10,643 bases of DNA, from assembly GCA_027017505.1 (NCBI GenBank), contig JALUQR010000140.1, positions 1 through 10,643 of the forward strand, in the 5' to 3' direction. The stretch is from a bacterium (GTDB taxonomy: Bacteria; Desulfobacterota; GWC2-55-46; DRQE01). The notes beneath the pieces were generated by a model. The model was not told the DNA's origin, did not search any database, and saw nothing but the letters and a program-made list of their open reading frames with translations. How positions within the stretch are numbered: the stretch's first letter is position 1; every line of letters begins with the position of its first letter. The translations under genes were made by a program, and so were the position numbers. Positions 1 to 6,571 of the stretch are shown here, in pieces.

Positions 1-561
1 GATAAGCCCCTTTTGTTTTATCTCCTCGTACAGGCGTTTGTTCTCCTTTGGATACACCACATCTATGCCTGTACCGAGCACTGCTATTGTGTTGCCACCT
101 CCTGCAAGGGCCCCTATGTGTGCACATGTATCGCATCCGCGGGCCATACCGCTTACAACGGTTATGCCTGCCTCTGAAAGCCCCTGTGCAATGCGTTCTG
201 CCATGAGTCTGCCATAGGAGGATGCATTGCGCGTGCCCACAACCGCCACCGCAGGGGCTGAAAGAAGCTCAATTCTGCCCGTTGCATAGAGCACAAGGGG
301 TGGGTCATGGATGTGGCGCAGGGGCTCGGGATAAAGAGAAGAATCAAAGGGTACAAACTTCACCCCGCAGGCATCTGCCCGTTCTATCTCCTTGAGGGCT
401 TCATCAAGAAGACCCTTTGCATCGGTTCTTTCAGAGGATAGTTTACAGAAAAGCTCCTCTGCAGTCAGTCCCTCTTCAAGGCCATCGCGCACATGGCCTC
501 CCGCACCACGCATCATGGAAAGCGCAAGCCAGTATCCTAACTGCCCGGTATCGTGCCTCAT
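1..561 (-). CDS. dprA: DNA-processing protein DprA/Smf, N-terminal 187 residues (3' end outside window)
   Basis: DprA binds incoming single-stranded DNA in the cytoplasm and loads RecA on it during natural transformation. The visible part has a short N-terminal region (residues 1-70, starting MRHDTGQLGYWLAL) and then the start of the Rossmann-like DprA fold. The phosphate-binding-like motif GTRNASSYG lies at 109-117, VSGMARGCDTCAH at 136-148 and TIAVLGTGIDVVYP at 158-171; these are the three family signature blocks. The family usually has about 280-370 residues, so the C-terminal part of the fold and any winged-helix tail lie beyond position 1. The ATG at 561 overlaps the TGA of the LysM gene in an ATGA, indicating translational coupling. 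Two cysteines in the signature (C143, C146) replace the more usual small or hydrophobic residues. The family call is firm. Competence itself cannot be inferred, because dprA is widespread in bacteria not known to be transformable. Confidence 0.95.
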   Translation of the reverse strand, partial: MRHDTGQLGYWLALSMMRGAGGHVRDGLEEGLTAEELFCKLSSERTDAKGLLDEALKEIERADACGVKFVPFDSSLYPEPLRHIHDPPLVLYATGRIELLSAPAVAVVGTRNASSYGRLMAERIAQGLSEAGITVVSGMARGCDTCAHIGALAGGGNTIAVLGTGIDVVYPKENKRLYEEIKQKGLI

Positions 562-1583
562 AGAAACTCCTCTGCCCTTACTGTCTCTGTGGTGTTTATC
601 CTGTCTCCCACCCGTATCTCCCTGTAGCTTTTTATAACTATTGCGGTGGAGGTGTCATCCACCGTATCTATTACAAGGGCTATTCCAACAAGCTCTGACG
701 GTATCTGTACCTCTTTCTGTTTCAGCGGGTCTTCAACTCTCTCCTTTCTTCTGTATATCTCGAGAAGGTTACCCCTTTTGAGCCCGTCCACAGAACCCTT
801 GTCTATGTAAATAATATCGTACTTTGCAAGCTCCTGTTTGTTCTCAAGGGTTGCCACTATAACGCCCTCAACTGTGGTGGAAGGCTCTTCAAGAGCCACC
901 TTTCTGGGAAGCTTTCTGTAGGGAAGAAATCTTGTGCCCACCTCTACCTCTGAAAAGCTCTCCTCTATTATGGCCTCTGCAGGTTCTCCTGGTTTTACTA
1001 TCCTGAGTATGCCGATGTTCTCCACAATGTTGCCCATGTATTCGCCCGTAACAGGGTGGTTAACCTTGTTGAGCTTTCTGTATAGAACAAACCTCTGTCC
1101 CTGCTTTGCGCCTTCATCCTTGAGGGATACAAACACCTCGTCTCCTTTTACAAGAAGAAGTTTCTTTCTTTTGGCACGCAGTATGACCCCGCTTTCATCG
1201 AGCACCTTTTTTGTTACAAACCCACTTCTTGCCATCCTGGGATAGGCAAAGGTAAGCCTTTTTACCGTCTCCTCCTTCTTTACCTCAACGGGCCTTGCCT
1301 TCTTTTTCTCTTCAAGTCTTTTTACAGGAAGGCTTTCCACTATGGCAACATCTTCGGGGACGAGCCTTATCACATCTCCTGGATATATCAGGTGGGGGTT
1401 TTTAATATGCTTGTTGTTGTTCCACAGCTCTGGCCACTTGAAGGGGTCTTCAAGGTATCTCTTGGATATGTCCCACAGGGTGTCACCCTTTTCCACTATG
1501 TGGTATGGTTTTTCCTGTGCATCTGCGCATACAGTTGCGAGCATACCTGTTAAAAGCAAAAGCAAGAGTGTTTTGGGCTTCAT
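558..1583 (-). CDS. Secreted LysM-domain protein with duplicated C-terminal beta-rich module
   Basis: This 341-residue protein should be exported and bind peptidoglycan. Residues 1-22 form a signal peptide: a basic start, a run of six leucines, and an ADA|Q signal peptidase I site. A LysM domain follows at about 27-73, from YHIVEKGDTLWDIS to the closing IYPGDVIRL. Residues 85-110 are a lysine/glutamate-rich linker. The rest (about 145-330) appears to be two related beta-rich repeats, each with a phrase like GQRFVLYRK or GNLLEIYRR, a VG.. strand, an alanine-rich strand ending in I, and a closing VGTRF or VGDRI. I do not know a function for that part; no catalytic motif is visible. It starts at the ATG at 1583, overlapping the upstream stop by 4 bp, and its own stop overlaps the dprA start. 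C19 does not sit in a good lipobox, so a soluble periplasmic protein is favoured over a lipoprotein. Confidence 0.9.
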   Translation of the reverse strand: MKPKTLLLLLLTGMLATVCADAQEKPYHIVEKGDTLWDISKRYLEDPFKWPELWNNNKHIKNPHLIYPGDVIRLVPEDVAIVESLPVKRLEEKKKARPVEVKKEETVKRLTFAYPRMARSGFVTKKVLDESGVILRAKRKKLLLVKGDEVFVSLKDEGAKQGQRFVLYRKLNKVNHPVTGEYMGNIVENIGILRIVKPGEPAEAIIEESFSEVEVGTRFLPYRKLPRKVALEEPSTTVEGVIVATLENKQELAKYDIIYIDKGSVDGLKRGNLLEIYRRKERVEDPLKQKEVQIPSELVGIALVIDTVDDTSTAIVIKSYREIRVGDRINTTETVRAEEFL

Positions 1584-2278
1584 GGTTTTCCATCCTTTCG
1601 GTAGGTTTTTATGTCATCCAGTTTATCCCTTGCCTTGTGGGCTGCCTTTGAGCGGGGATACCTTCTGAGCAGTTTTTCAAGCACCTGTTCTGCCTCGTCA
1701 AGTCTGCCAAGCTCTATAAGAGAGTAGCCCCATTTGAGCATGGCATCAGGTGCCTTGTTTGCCTTGGGATAGTTCTCCACCACGCTTTTGAATATCTTGA
1801 GAGCTGTCTTGTAGTCCTCCTCAGTATAGTAGGTCTCTCCCATCCAGTAAAGTGCATTGTCTGTGAGTTCGTGGTCTGGATATGTGTTCACCAGTTCAGA
1901 GAAGACAACCCTTGCATCCCTGTATCTGCCTGAAAGGAACAGATTCTGTGCCTGCGAGTAGAGCTCTTCAGGAGAGCTCTCCTCTTCCTCGAGTTTTATC
2001 ACCTTTAGGTCTTCAGGCGGGGTAAGTGGTGTCTGCAGATATGTTTCTGTTATCTTCTGCAGTTCCTCTCTGTTGGATTCCACCCTTTCCTGTAACAGCG
2101 AGAATCTGTTGTTCAGGTCCTCTATTCTGGTGTTAAGCTCTGCTATGGACTGACGCAGTTCCATTATGGCCTTTTTCTCTTCAGATAATTCCACCCTCTT
2201 CTGGGCAGGCCCTGTACAGCCTGCACATGCAAGCCCCACCACAAGCCAGCCCGCAATTATCAGGTACTTTCTGTCCAC
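1580..2278 (-). CDS. ybgF: YbgF/CpoB-like TPR lipoprotein (Tol-Pal associated)
   Basis: The layout matches YbgF/CpoB, the periplasmic TPR protein linked to the Tol-Pal system and to coordination of outer-membrane constriction with wall synthesis. From the GTG start the protein has 232 residues. It has a short hydrophobic segment (YLIIAGWLVVGLACAGC) ending in a lipobox-like cysteine at residue 21. A heptad-rich coiled coil follows at about 35-80 (MELRQSIAELNTRIEDL and onward), then an acidic linker. Three TPR-like units occupy about 103-220, with the typical A..LF..G.Y..A...F..L...YP and NALYWMGETYY phrases. E. coli CpoB is cleaved by signal peptidase I, whereas this one looks lipidated; the -3 residue of the lipobox is Cys, which is unusual. 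I chose GTG at 2278 because AGGG lies 7 nt upstream. An ATG at 2284 is possible; a TTG at 2326 falls inside a -35 box and is rejected. No tolB or pal is in view, so the Tol-Pal role is inferred. Confidence 0.82.
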   Translation of the reverse strand: MDRKYLIIAGWLVVGLACAGCTGPAQKRVELSEEKKAIMELRQSIAELNTRIEDLNNRFSLLQERVESNREELQKITETYLQTPLTPPEDLKVIKLEEEESSPEELYSQAQNLFLSGRYRDARVVFSELVNTYPDHELTDNALYWMGETYYTEEDYKTALKIFKSVVENYPKANKAPDAMLKWGYSLIELGRLDEAEQVLEKLLRRYPRSKAAHKARDKLDDIKTYRKDGKP

Positions 2279-2285
2279 CACCATA

Positions 2286-2289
2286 CCCT
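2286..2289 (-). promoter_or_regulatory. Ribosome binding site deciding the ybgF-like start
   Basis: On the minus strand AGGG lies 7 nt before the GTG at 2278, 4 nt before the GTG at 2281 and only 1 nt before the ATG at 2284. The spacing favours the GTG at 2278. No comparable site precedes the TTG at 2326. Confidence 0.5.
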
Positions 2290-2297
2290 GTTTTGAA

Positions 2298-2326
2298 AAA
2301 TTAATCCCCTTTGGACAGTTTGTCAA
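2298..2326 (-). promoter_or_regulatory. Sigma70-type promoter for the ybgF-LysM-dprA operon
   Basis: Read on the minus strand, a perfect -35 box TTGACA (2326-2321) is followed after 17 bp by TAATTT (2303-2298). The -10 match is poor (3 of 6); ATTAAT at 15 bp spacing is the alternative. Transcription would begin near 2291, giving a leader of about a dozen bases. The -35 call is strong and the -10 call is weak. It overlaps the divergent promoter of the gene at 2373. Confidence 0.5.
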
Positions 2327-2340
2327 GTATAATTTATATT
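2312..2340 (+). promoter_or_regulatory. Sigma70-type promoter for the TIGR02757-family gene
   Basis: TGGACA (2312-2317) and TATATT (2335-2340) are separated by 17 bp; each matches the consensus at 5 of 6 positions. The start of transcription would fall near 2347, about 26 nt before the ATG at 2373. TATTAT at 2337-2342 and TATAAT at 2328-2333 lie in the same AT-rich stretch, so the exact -10 is uncertain. Confidence 0.55.
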
Positions 2341-2372
2341 ATAGGCCATACCACAACCAGTGAGAAGCGAAG

Positions 2373-3224
2373 ATGAAAACCAGCAGACTCACCATTCTAA
2401 AAGAGAGGCTGGAGAAACTCTACAGACACTATCACACAGGATTCATATACTCTGACCCCGTGGAGCTCGTCCACAGGTTTTCCCGCAGAAAGGACATAGA
2501 GGTTGCAGGCCTTATTGCATCCTCTCTTGCATACGGCAGGGTGGAGAGTATAAAGAGGGCTGTAGAGAGGATTATGCACATAATGGACTGGAAGCCCCAC
2601 AGGTTTGTAATGGAGTTCAGCCCCAAGGATAAGGGGCTGTTTAAAGATTTTACCTACAGATTCAACGATGGTAGAGACATTGCGGTACTCCTGTACTTTA
2701 TCCGCCAGATGCTTGAGGAATGTGGCTCCATAGAGGGCTTTTTTCTAAGGGGTTACAGCCCTGACAGACCCATAAGGGACGCACTGGAGAGCTTTTCAAA
2801 GGCTGTGCTCTCTCTTGATGCAGGTGGTATCTATGGTGGCAGGGGGCTACCCCGTTCCGCAGGCGTGAGGTTTTTCTTTCCCCTGCCATCCACGGGCAGT
2901 GCGTGCAAAAGGCTCAACCTCTATCTGCGCTGGATGGTAAGAAAAGAAGGGCCGGATTTCGGCATATGGAAGGGCATAAGCCCTGCAACACTTGTAATAC
3001 CCCTGGACACCCACATGGCAAGGATATCACGCCTTATAGGGCTTACCACACTCAAGAGTACGGGCTGGAGGATGGCAGAGGAGATAACAGAAACACTCAG
3101 GCTCCTCTGCCCTGAAGACCCTGTAAAGTACGACTTTGCCATAACAAGGCTTGGCATACTCGATGAATGCAGAAGGGGCTGTAAAGTACGACTTTGCCAT
3201 AACAAGGCCTGGCATACTCGATGA
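2373..3224 (+). CDS. TIGR02757/DUF2400-family protein with frameshifted C-terminus
   Basis: The family is conserved, mostly uncharacterised, and patchily distributed in bacteria. Its hallmarks are present: SACKRLNLYLRWMVR (176-190), FGIWKGI (196-202), VIPLDTHMARI (208-218) and YDFAITRLGIL (253-263). The LDTH phrase followed by an RLxGL-like helix recalls the HhH-GPD DNA-glycosylase fold, where an Asp in a similar DTH motif is catalytic; I see no clear helix-hairpin-helix, so this relation is inference. Residues 1-270 look native. A 58-bp tandem duplication beginning at 3121 then throws the gene out of frame, so residues 271-283 are shifted sequence ending at the TGA at 3222-3224. With one copy removed the product would be 285 residues, ending in C266, C270, C273 and C279, a possible iron-sulfur ligand set. 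The encoded protein keeps C266 and C270 and loses the last two. It could be partly active or inactive. The ATG at 2373 has only a weak purine-rich site upstream. Confidence 0.85.
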   Translation: MKTSRLTILKERLEKLYRHYHTGFIYSDPVELVHRFSRRKDIEVAGLIASSLAYGRVESIKRAVERIMHIMDWKPHRFVMEFSPKDKGLFKDFTYRFNDGRDIAVLLYFIRQMLEECGSIEGFFLRGYSPDRPIRDALESFSKAVLSLDAGGIYGGRGLPRSAGVRFFFPLPSTGSACKRLNLYLRWMVRKEGPDFGIWKGISPATLVIPLDTHMARISRLIGLTTLKSTGWRMAEEITETLRLLCPEDPVKYDFAITRLGILDECRRGCKVRLCHNKAWHTR

Positions 3225-3236
3225 ATGCAGAAGGGG
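3121..3236 (+). repeat. 58-bp tandem duplication (two copies)
   Basis: Copy one is 3121-3178 and copy two is 3179-3236. They differ at one base: T at 3151 versus C at 3209. The hexamer CTGTAA begins each copy and also follows the second (3121-3126, 3179-3184, 3237-3242), so the likely parent was one unit flanked by CTGTAA direct repeats that duplicated by slippage or short-homology exchange. The unit is not a multiple of three, hence the frameshift in the surrounding gene. Deleting either copy gives a continuous 286-codon frame from 2373 to 3288. Confidence 0.97.
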
Positions 3237-3288
3237 CTGTAATGGCTGTGGCATAAGGGATGTATGCGTGAAGGCAGAAGGGGTGTAA
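3225..3288 (+). pseudogene. Detached original 3' end of the TIGR02757-family gene
   Basis: In the frame that was original before the duplication, the sequence after copy two reads CNGCGIRDVCVKAEGV and stops at TAA 3286-3288. It is separated from its gene by the frameshift and has no start or ribosome site of its own, so it is presumably not translated. It supplies the last two cysteines of the C-X3-C-X2-C-X5-C pattern. Confidence 0.75.
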
Positions 3289-3292
3289 ACGG

Positions 3293-3321
3293 TTGACACC
3301 GATGATAATCCTTAATATTAT
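3293..3321 (+). promoter_or_regulatory. Strong sigma70-type promoter for the gyrA operon
   Basis: A perfect -35 box TTGACA (3293-3298), a 17-bp spacer and the -10 box TATTAT (3316-3321, 5 of 6) form the best promoter in the window. Transcription should start near 3328, giving a leader of about 35 nt. It begins 5 bp after the lost stop of the upstream gene, so gyrA need not depend on that gene's transcription. Confidence 0.8.
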
Positions 3322-3348
3322 AGAAATACTGATTTTAACAAGACTTAT

Positions 3349-3353
3349 GGAGG
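3349..3353 (+). promoter_or_regulatory. gyrA Shine-Dalgarno site
   Basis: GGAGG lies 9 nt before the ATG at 3363. It is the strongest Shine-Dalgarno match in the window and fixes the gyrA start. Confidence 0.8.
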
Positions 3354-3362
3354 ACACACCGT

Positions 3363-5780
3363 ATGGCCCAGGAGATACCCGTAGCCATAGAGGATGAGCT
3401 TCAAAAGTCCTATCTTGACTATGCCATGAGTGTAATCGTGGGCAGGGCCCTGCCCGATGTGAGGGATGGGCTCAAGCCTGTCCACAGAAGGATAATATAC
3501 GCCATGCACGAGATGGGGCTTACCCATAACAAGCCCTACAGAAAGTCTGCCCGTGTGGTTGGAGATGTTATAGGTAAGTATCATCCCCATGGAGATGCCC
3601 CTGTATACGAGGCCATAACCCGCATGGTGCAGGACTTCTCCCTGCGTTATCCCCTTATAGACGGGCAGGGAAACTTCGGAAGTGTTGATGGAGACCCGCC
3701 TGCAGCCATGCGCTATACAGAGGTGCGCATGGCACGCATCGCAGAGGAACTCCTGCGTGATATAGAAAAGGAAACGGTGGACTTTATGCCAAACTACGAT
3801 GGCTCGCTTAAAGAACCCACCGTTCTGCCAGCATCATTTCCAAACCTCATTATAAATGGCTCCTCGGGTATCGCTGTGGGAATGGCAACCAACATGCCAC
3901 CACACAACCTCTCTGAGGTGGTGGACGCAATGGTGTATCTTATAGAAAACCCCGATGCAGATGTGGAAGAACTCATGGAGTTTATACCAGGGCCAGACTT
4001 TCCAACAGGCGGGTTTATTTACGGCACAGAGGGCATAAAAACAGCCTACAAGACAGGAAAGGGCACAATACAGCTGAGGGCAAGGGCTATAGTGGAAAAA
4101 CACCCCCGCACGGGCAGAGAAAGCATAGTGATAACGGAAATACCCTACATGGTGAATAAGTCAAAGCTTATAGAGAAGATTGCAGAGCTTGTAAGGGACA
4201 AAAAGGTCGAGGGCGTTGCAGATGTAAGGGATGAGTCAGACCGCGAGGGCATGCGCATAGTGGTGGAGCTTAAGAAAGATGGCATAGCAGAGGTTATACT
4301 CAACAAGCTCTATCTTCACACCCAGATGATGACCACCTTTGGCATAATAAACCTCGCTCTTGTGGATGGTCAGCCAAGGATTCTCTCTTTAAGAGAGCTC
4401 CTTACAGAGTTTATAAGGTTCAGAAAAGAGGTTACCACAAGACGCCTTCTGTTTGACCTCAAGAAGGCAAAAGAGAGGGCACATATACTTGAAGGACTTA
4501 AGATAGCCATAGAGAACCTCGATGCCATCGTAAGGCTTATAAGGAGCTCAAAGAGCCCGCAGACTGCAAAAGAGGGGCTTGTAAAGAAGTTCGCACTCAC
4601 CGATGTGCAGGCACAGGCCATACTGGATATGAAACTACAGCGCCTTACCGCACTCGAAAGAGAAAAGATACTTGCAGAGTACAGGGAGATTAAAAAACGC
4701 ATCGCAGAGTACGAGAAAATACTCTCCAGTGAAAAACTCCTTATGGCACTCATAGTGGATGAGCTAAAGGAGCTTAAAGAGAGATACGGAGATGAGAGAA
4801 GAACCGAGATAATAGAGAAAACAGAGGAGATAACCCTTGAGGATGTTATAGCAGAAGAGGACATGGTTATAACCATATCTCACAGGGGGTACATAAAGAG
4901 AAACCCTGTGAGTCTGTTTCGTATACAGCGCCGTGGTGGAAAGGGCAAGATGGGCATGACCACAAGGGAGGAGGACTTTGTCTCTGACCTCTTCGTTGCG
5001 TCAACCCACAGCCACATACTGTTCTTTACCGATAAGGGAAGGGTGCATTCTCTCAAGGTCTTCAACATACCCCAGGGTGGCAGGGCAACAAGGGGCAGAC
5101 CCATAGTGAACCTTCTTAAGCTCTCGGGTGGAGAAAAGATTACAGCCACACTTCCAGTAAAGGAGTTCAAGGAGGACTGCTACATAGTTATGGCAACCGC
5201 AGAGGGCGTTGTAAAGAAGACAGAGCTTTCATCCTTTGCAAACATAAGGGCAGGTGGTATAACAGCCATAACACTTGACAGGGGCGATAGCCTTATAGGA
5301 GCATCTCTTACCGATGGCACGAAGGACATCCTGCTGGGCACAAAGAAGGGCATGTCCATAAGGTTCAGAGAGGACGAGGTTAGAAGCATGGGCAGACAGG
5401 CACGAGGGGTAAGGGGCATAACCCTTGCAGAGGATGATGTGGTTGTTGGCATGGAGGAGTGTGACGAGGGAAAGACCATCCTTACCGTTACGGAAAAGGG
5501 CTATGGAAAGAGAACAAGACTTTCAGAATACAGGGTGCAGTCAAGGGGTGGAAGGGGCATTATAAACATAAAGGTTACAGATAAGAATGGCCATGTGGTG
5601 GGCATAGCACAGGTAAAGGACGAGGACGAGATAATGCTCACCACCGATAAGGGAAGGATAATAAGAATCTCCATGAAGGATGTACCCATTATAGGCAGAA
5701 ACACCCAGGGCGTTAAACTGATGGACATAGAAAAAGACGAGGTGGTTACAGGCATAGCCCACATAGCGGAAGAGGAGTAA
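3363..5780 (+). CDS. gyrA: DNA gyrase subunit A
   Basis: GyrA is the DNA-cleaving subunit of gyrase (A2B2), which introduces negative supercoils using ATP bound by GyrB. The 805-residue product has the usual N-terminus (DYAMSVIVGRALPDVRDGLK, 19-38), the winged-helix cleavage region with KYHPHGDAPVYEA (72-84), and the catalytic tyrosine Y118 in AAMRYTE. The coiled-coil tower and C-gate occupy about 330-490. The C-terminal beta-propeller starts near 500 with the GyrA box QRRGGKG at 522-528, which separates GyrA from ParC; degenerate RGGRG turns follow. It ends in a short acidic tail (AEEE). At the quinolone-contact positions, E. coli S83 corresponds to A79 and D87 to E83, so the first contact residue is absent. 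It heads a five-gene unit and ends 5 bp before the next start. gyrB is not in view. Confidence 0.98.
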   Translation: MAQEIPVAIEDELQKSYLDYAMSVIVGRALPDVRDGLKPVHRRIIYAMHEMGLTHNKPYRKSARVVGDVIGKYHPHGDAPVYEAITRMVQDFSLRYPLIDGQGNFGSVDGDPPAAMRYTEVRMARIAEELLRDIEKETVDFMPNYDGSLKEPTVLPASFPNLIINGSSGIAVGMATNMPPHNLSEVVDAMVYLIENPDADVEELMEFIPGPDFPTGGFIYGTEGIKTAYKTGKGTIQLRARAIVEKHPRTGRESIVITEIPYMVNKSKLIEKIAELVRDKKVEGVADVRDESDREGMRIVVELKKDGIAEVILNKLYLHTQMMTTFGIINLALVDGQPRILSLRELLTEFIRFRKEVTTRRLLFDLKKAKERAHILEGLKIAIENLDAIVRLIRSSKSPQTAKEGLVKKFALTDVQAQAILDMKLQRLTALEREKILAEYREIKKRIAEYEKILSSEKLLMALIVDELKELKERYGDERRTEIIEKTEEITLEDVIAEEDMVITISHRGYIKRNPVSLFRIQRRGGKGKMGMTTREEDFVSDLFVASTHSHILFFTDKGRVHSLKVFNIPQGGRATRGRPIVNLLKLSGGEKITATLPVKEFKEDCYIVMATAEGVVKKTELSSFANIRAGGITAITLDRGDSLIGASLTDGTKDILLGTKKGMSIRFREDEVRSMGRQARGVRGITLAEDDVVVGMEECDEGKTILTVTEKGYGKRTRLSEYRVQSRGGRGIINIKVTDKNGHVVGIAQVKDEDEIMLTTDKGRIIRISMKDVPIIGRNTQGVKLMDIEKDEVVTGIAHIAEEE

Positions 5781-5785
5781 ACACG

Positions 5786-6571
5786 ATGAGAAGGGCGGTT
5801 TACATCCTTACGATGGTGGTACTTCTTGGCTGTGGAGGTGCTGAAAGAGACAGTATGTTCTTTAAGGCAGAGGAGCTTTTAAGCCATGGCAGATACCAGG
5901 AGGCCCTTGAACATTACGCAAGGTTTGTGGAGAGTTATCCCGAAAGCCAGTTCGCACCGAAGAGCCAGTACATGATAGGCTATATCCTGAGCCATCATCT
6001 CTCAAGGCCAGAGGACGCAATGGATGCCTACGCAATGGTGGTAAACCTGTATCCAGATAGTATATACACCATAAAGGCCCGTGAGGACATGGCAAGACTC
6101 TACTCAGTGAGTGGAGACCACAGGAGGTCCATCAACCAGTACCACTGGCTGATAGAAAACGGCACAGAAGGGCAGAGGGTTGAATATCGCTACAGGATGG
6201 CACTTGAGTATATAAAGATGAACGAGTTCGGGCAGGCAAGGGTTGAGCTCAAGGAGCTTCTCAAGGACGGGACAACCGAAGAGATGACCCCGCAGATACT
6301 CTATCAGATAGCCAACACATACTATCTGGAGGGCAACTTTCAGGAAGCAATAGCCACCTACGACAGGATAATAGAGGAGTACCCGAATCATCCCGTCTAC
6401 ATAGAGGCCCGTCTGGGCAAGGCATCCGTGCTCGAAAAACAGGGCAGTCTCAAGGAGGCCCTCGGGCTTCTGTCAGAACTTGAACGGGAATATCCCGATA
6501 GTGATACCGTAAAGATTCGTATAGAATCTACCAGAAAGAGGCTCAAGAAGGCACCTGGTTTCAGTAGATGA
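5786..6571 (+). CDS. TPR outer-membrane lipoprotein, BamD/YbgF-like
   Basis: This 261-residue protein opens with a lipoprotein signal (MRRAVYILTMVVLLGCGG; lipobox LLGC, lipidated C16). Gly after the cysteine and the absence of an Asp at +2 favour outer-membrane sorting by Lol rules. The rest is about six TPR-like helix pairs at roughly 23-57, 60-93, 97-127, 133-165, 170-203 and 207-240, with phrases such as GRYQEALEHYARFVESYP and GNFQEAIATYDRIIEEYP. Size and lipidation resemble BamD, the essential TPR lipoprotein of the beta-barrel assembly machine. However, the motifs seen are generic TPR ones, so a YbgF-like scaffold is equally possible. The ribosome site is GAGGAG inside the end of gyrA. 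Its TGA overlaps the gpsA ATG by 4 bp. Confidence 0.85.
   Translation: MRRAVYILTMVVLLGCGGAERDSMFFKAEELLSHGRYQEALEHYARFVESYPESQFAPKSQYMIGYILSHHLSRPEDAMDAYAMVVNLYPDSIYTIKAREDMARLYSVSGDHRRSINQYHWLIENGTEGQRVEYRYRMALEYIKMNEFGQARVELKELLKDGTTEEMTPQILYQIANTYYLEGNFQEAIATYDRIIEEYPNHPVYIEARLGKASVLEKQGSLKEALGLLSELEREYPDSDTVKIRIESTRKRLKKAPGFSR

Noticed and set aside
558..1583. LysM protein as a lipoprotein through C19
   Set aside because: The residues before C19 (ATV) do not fit a lipobox, and an ADA|Q signal peptidase I site follows at once.
3121..3236. Direct repeat considered as a CRISPR or phage attachment site
   Set aside because: There are only two adjacent copies with no spacer between them, and they lie inside a coding frame. 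No integrase or cas gene is nearby. A coding-sequence duplication explains everything seen.
3225..3362. Intrinsic terminator between the TIGR02757-family gene and gyrA
   Set aside because: I see no GC-rich hairpin followed by a T run. The AT-rich stretch is better explained as the gyrA promoter.
4370..4876. Serine-rich open frame antisense to gyrA (168 codons)
   Set aside because: The Ser/Ile/Phe-rich sequence is the mirror of Glu/Lys/Ile codons in the GyrA coiled coil. No start signal or family resemblance is visible.
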